Of a DNA stretch of 32,532 nucleotides, positions 30,507 through 32,532 are shown piece after piece. The notes beneath the pieces are model-generated. The model ran no database searches and was not told the origin of the DNA. It saw only the letters and a program-made list of their open reading frames with translations. Location of the stretch: assembly GCA_004297335.1 (NCBI GenBank), contig SCUD01000009.1, positions 1 to 32,532 on the forward strand, given 5' to 3'. Position 1 is the first letter of the stretch, and each line of letters opens with the position of its first letter. The DNA comes from Gammaproteobacteria bacterium (GTDB lineage: Bacteria > Pseudomonadota > Gammaproteobacteria > Steroidobacterales > Steroidobacteraceae). Made by a program: the position numbers and the translations under genes.

Positions 30507-30547
30507 AGATCGCAACCAGGCTGATTTGGCCCGATCCGGAAGCGCTG

Positions 30548-31036
30548 TCAGTCCTTCTGGTAGGTGCCGATCAGCTCCGCCTGGCCGAGGATGTGGCCCT
30601 GCATCGCCTGTACGAGCGCAGCACTGGTCGGAAGCCCGAGATCCGGCAACACGACATCGAGCGCATAGAGCTTGTGGAAGTAACGATGGCGGCCGATCGG
30701 CGGGCATGGTCCGCCGTAACCGGTCCGCTGCCAGTTATTGTGGCCTTCGAGTGTGCCGGGGGGCAGTGCAGCCGGGGTCACGGCCTCGGCCAGGCCCGGC
30801 GCGCCCGGCGGGATGTTGTAGAGCACCCAGTGCACCCAGGTCATCTTCGGCGCCGCCGGGTCCGGTGCGTCCGGATCGTCGACGATCAGCGCGAGGCTCT
30901 TGGTGCCCGCGGGCAAGCCGCTCCAGCTGAGCGCCGGGGAAATGTCCTTGCCCTGGCAGGTGTAGATCTTCGGAATGGCGCCGTTGTGGACGAAAGCCGG
31001 CGAGGTCAGTACCAGTGCCATGAGGGTCTCCAGCAT
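30548..31036 (-). CDS. YbhB/YbcL family PEBP-like (Raf kinase inhibitor-like) protein
   Basis: This 162-residue phosphatidylethanolamine-binding-protein homologue has an unknown cellular role in bacteria. Signatures are FVHNGAIPKIYTCQGKDISPALSWSGLPAGTKSLALIVDDPDAPDP, WVHWVLYNIPP, YGGPCPPIGRHRYFHKLYALD and the C-terminal GHILGQAELIGTYQK. No signal peptide is seen. Two ATGs (31036 and 31021) each have a GGAG 6-7 bp upstream; the inner one matches the usual family N-terminus (MALVLTSPAF). It is divergent from bioB with a 175-bp gap between them. Confidence 0.9.
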   Translation of the reverse strand: MLETLMALVLTSPAFVHNGAIPKIYTCQGKDISPALSWSGLPAGTKSLALIVDDPDAPDPAAPKMTWVHWVLYNIPPGAPGLAEAVTPAALPPGTLEGHNNWQRTGYGGPCPPIGRHRYFHKLYALDVVLPDLGLPTSAALVQAMQGHILGQAELIGTYQKD

Positions 31037-31127
31037 CGGGGTGCTCCGGTCGGGAAGTTTACGCCAGGCCGGCCATTCTGCCTAAGTTCACGCGCGCGCC
31101 ACAGCCGGCCGAACGCCCCATCCGGAC

Positions 31128-31163
31128 CTTTGGTAAACCAATGCGCGCCTCCAAAGTTGACAT
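31128..31163 (+). promoter_or_regulatory. BirA-like operator candidate upstream of bioB
   Basis: TGGTAAACC (31129-31137) matches the BirA half-site TTGTAAACC at 8 of 9 positions and continues CAA as in E. coli. It also forms a perfect dyad TTGGT-AA-ACCAA (31128-31139). The opposing half, AGTTGACAT (31155-31163), matches GGTTTACAA at only 6 of 9, and the spacer is 17 nt, not the 15 of E. coli. It overlaps the bioB -35 box, a sensible position for repression. Confidence 0.4.
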
Positions 31164-31185
31164 CGCTCCCCGCCCTCCGAATACT
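31157..31185 (+). promoter_or_regulatory. Candidate sigma70 promoter of bioB
   Basis: A perfect -35 TTGACA (31157-31162) is followed after 17 bp by AATACT (31180-31185, 4 of 6). The ribosome site GAGGAA and the bioB ATG follow 13 and 26 bp later. This is the clearest promoter in the window. Confidence 0.65.
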
Positions 31186-31211
31186 GCCCGCCTCCCGCGA
31201 GGAACCCGACG

Positions 31212-32198
31212 ATGCAACTGGACCTGAGCCGCCTCGGCGAGACCCGCAGCGACTGGACGCTCGAGGAGGTCGCCGCCCTCCATACCCTGCCCTTCACGGA
31301 CCTGCTCTGGCACGCGCAGTCGGTCCACCGGCGGAACTTCGATCCGAACGCGGTGCAGGTCTCGACGCTGCTGTCGATCAAGACCGGCGCCTGCTCGGAG
31401 GACTGCGGCTACTGCTCGCAGAGCGCGCGCTACAAGACCGAGGTCGGGCGCGAGGCGCTGCTCGACGTGGAGATCGTCCTCGAGCGCGCACGGGCGGCGC
31501 GCGACTCCGGCGCCACGCGCTTCTGCATGGGCGCCGCCTGGCGCGGCCCGAAGGACCGCGAGATGGAGCCGGTACTGGCGATGGTCCGCGGCGTGCGCGA
31601 GCTCGGGCTCGAGACCTGCGTGACGCTCGGCATGCTGAGCGCCGACCAGGCCCGGCAGCTCGCCGACGCCGGGCTCGACTACTACAACCACAACCTCGAC
31701 ACCTCGGAGTCGCACTACGGCGAGGTCGTGAGCACCCACAGCTACCAGGATCGGCTCGACACGCTCGCCGCCGTGCGCGGCGCCGGCCTGCGCATCTGCT
31801 GCGGCGGCATCCTCGGCCTGGGCGAGGACGAGTCCGACCGCGTCGCGCTGCTGCAGCGCCTGGCCACGTTCTCGCCACACCCGGAGAGCGTGCCGATCAA
31901 CCAGCTGGTGCCGATCGCCGGCACGCCGCTCGCGGGGCAGAAGCCGCCCGGCGCGATCGACTTCGTGCGGATGATCGCCACCGCGCGCATCCTGATGCCG
32001 CATTCGCACGTGCGCCTCTCGGCCGGCCGCTCGGCGATGAGCGACGAGCTGCAGGCGCTGTGCTACCTGGCCGGCGCCAACTCGATCTTCTTCGGCGACC
32101 GGCTGCTGACCACCGGCAATCCGGACACCGCGAGCGACGAGGCCCTGTTCCAGCGGCTCGGGCTGCGACCGGAAGCGGCATCCCGGGCCACCGGCTGA
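31212..32198 (+). CDS. bioB: Biotin synthase
   Basis: This radical-SAM enzyme inserts sulphur into dethiobiotin to make biotin. The CSEDCGYC cluster motif (CxxxCxxC) binds the [4Fe-4S] cluster. Also present are [53 protein letters not shown] and [39 protein letters not shown], including the Arg ligand of the auxiliary [2Fe-2S] cluster. The 328 residues are normal. The ATG has GAGGAA upstream. bioF starts 5 bp after its stop, so the two form an operon. Confidence 0.97.
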   Translation: MQLDLSRLGETRSDWTLEEVAALHTLPFTDLLWHAQSVHRRNFDPNAVQVSTLLSIKTGACSEDCGYCSQSARYKTEVGREALLDVEIVLERARAARDSGATRFCMGAAWRGPKDREMEPVLAMVRGVRELGLETCVTLGMLSADQARQLADAGLDYYNHNLDTSESHYGEVVSTHSYQDRLDTLAAVRGAGLRICCGGILGLGEDESDRVALLQRLATFSPHPESVPINQLVPIAGTPLAGQKPPGAIDFVRMIATARILMPHSHVRLSAGRSAMSDELQALCYLAGANSIFFGDRLLTTGNPDTASDEALFQRLGLRPEAASRATG

Positions 32199-32203
32199 CA
32201 CCG

Positions 32204-32532
32204 GTGAGCGCGGAGGCCGGCGGCCTCGCGATGCCGGCGCTCGAGGCCGCGCTCGCGGCACTGGATGCGGCCGGCCTGCGCCGGCGGCGCCGCACCGTGA
32301 TGCGCCTCGCGCCGGATTCCGCGGCGATCCGCGTGGACGGCCGCGAGTGCCTGGACTTCTGCGGCAATGACTATCTCGGCCTGGCCGGCGATCCGCGCGT
32401 CACCGAGGCTGGCATCCGCGCCGCGCGCGCCTGCGGCATCGGCGCGCGTGCCTCGCACCTGGTCAGCGGGCATCAGCCGGAACATGCCGCACTCGAGGCC
32501 GAACTCGCCGACTGGACCGGCCGCGAGCGGGC
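32204..32532 (+). CDS. bioF: 8-amino-7-oxononanoate synthase, N-terminal part (cut by window end)
   Basis: This PLP enzyme joins pimeloyl-ACP (or -CoA) and alanine in biotin synthesis. The first 109 codons are present, starting with GTG at 32204. Recognisable parts are LDFCGNDYLGLAGDPRVTEAG and GIGARASHLVSGHQPEHAALEAELADW, the standard BioF N-terminal substrate and cofactor region. The PLP lysine lies beyond the window. A downstream ATG (MPALEAALAALD) is a possible alternative start. Confidence 0.93.
   Translation, partial: MSAEAGGLAMPALEAALAALDAAGLRRRRRTVMRLAPDSAAIRVDGRECLDFCGNDYLGLAGDPRVTEAGIRAARACGIGARASHLVSGHQPEHAALEAELADWTGRER

Noticed and set aside
31059-32261. A 400-codon minus-strand frame opposite bioB
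   Set aside because: bioB is certain on the other strand, and the reverse frame has no recognisable domain.
1-32532. CRISPR array, rRNA or tRNA genes
   Set aside because: No regularly spaced repeats and no rRNA or tRNA-like sequence were recognised in any gap.

Overview
The window comes from a GC-rich gammaproteobacterium. The order gmk, rpoZ, spoT ... ridA, recG, followed by ubiA, comF and bioB-bioF, resembles xanthomonad, Nevskia or Steroidobacter-type genomes; this placement rests on gene order and protein similarity recalled from memory, not on a search. Gene density is very high, with many 1-4 bp start/stop overlaps. No tRNA, rRNA, CRISPR array, transposase or integrase was seen.

Layout. 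(1) 1-2072: the tail of an unknown membrane protein, then a leftward lipoprotein PQQ-dependent dehydrogenase that carries a CxxCH haem motif. (2) 2198-4535: a glycosyltransferase translationally coupled to a PAP2 phosphatase, whose open frame runs on through a VapB-like (AbrB-fold) antitoxin gene and into a VapC-type PIN toxin gene. (3) 4585-8165: a housekeeping block of gmk, a small Cys/Arg-rich unknown, rpoZ and a bifunctional spoT. (4) 8175-8767: a leftward higBA toxin-antitoxin pair. (5) 8853-23975: an accessory catabolic block with a TonB-dependent receptor, a three-subunit molybdenum hydroxylase (FAD, 2x[2Fe-2S], Mo subunits), a large MalT/LAL-type LuxR regulator, hydantoinase/oxoprolinase subunits HyuA and HyuB, a metal-dependent amidohydrolase and a luciferase-like flavin oxidoreductase. 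(6) 24072-28256: housekeeping resumes with ridA-recG-ubiA and a tail-to-tail comF. (7) 28343-32532: a secreted HExxH metalloprotease with two fibronectin-III-like domains, an ORF6N-domain gene remnant, a YbhB/PEBP protein and the start of a biotin operon (bioB, bioF truncated by the window end).

The main result is that regions 4-5 interrupt a normally compact housekeeping neighbourhood (spoT next to ridA/recG). The inserted genes look like a self-contained uptake-hydroxylation-ring-opening-hydrolysis pathway with its own regulator, probably for an N-heterocyclic or lactam/imide compound. The substrate cannot be read from the sequence. Secondary points are stop-codon-spanning hairpins at two convergent gene junctions, a triple 7-bp repeat upstream of higBA, a perfect 15-bp palindrome upstream of the TonB receptor, a strong hairpin in the amidohydrolase/oxidoreductase divergent gap, and a BirA-like half-site at the bioB promoter.
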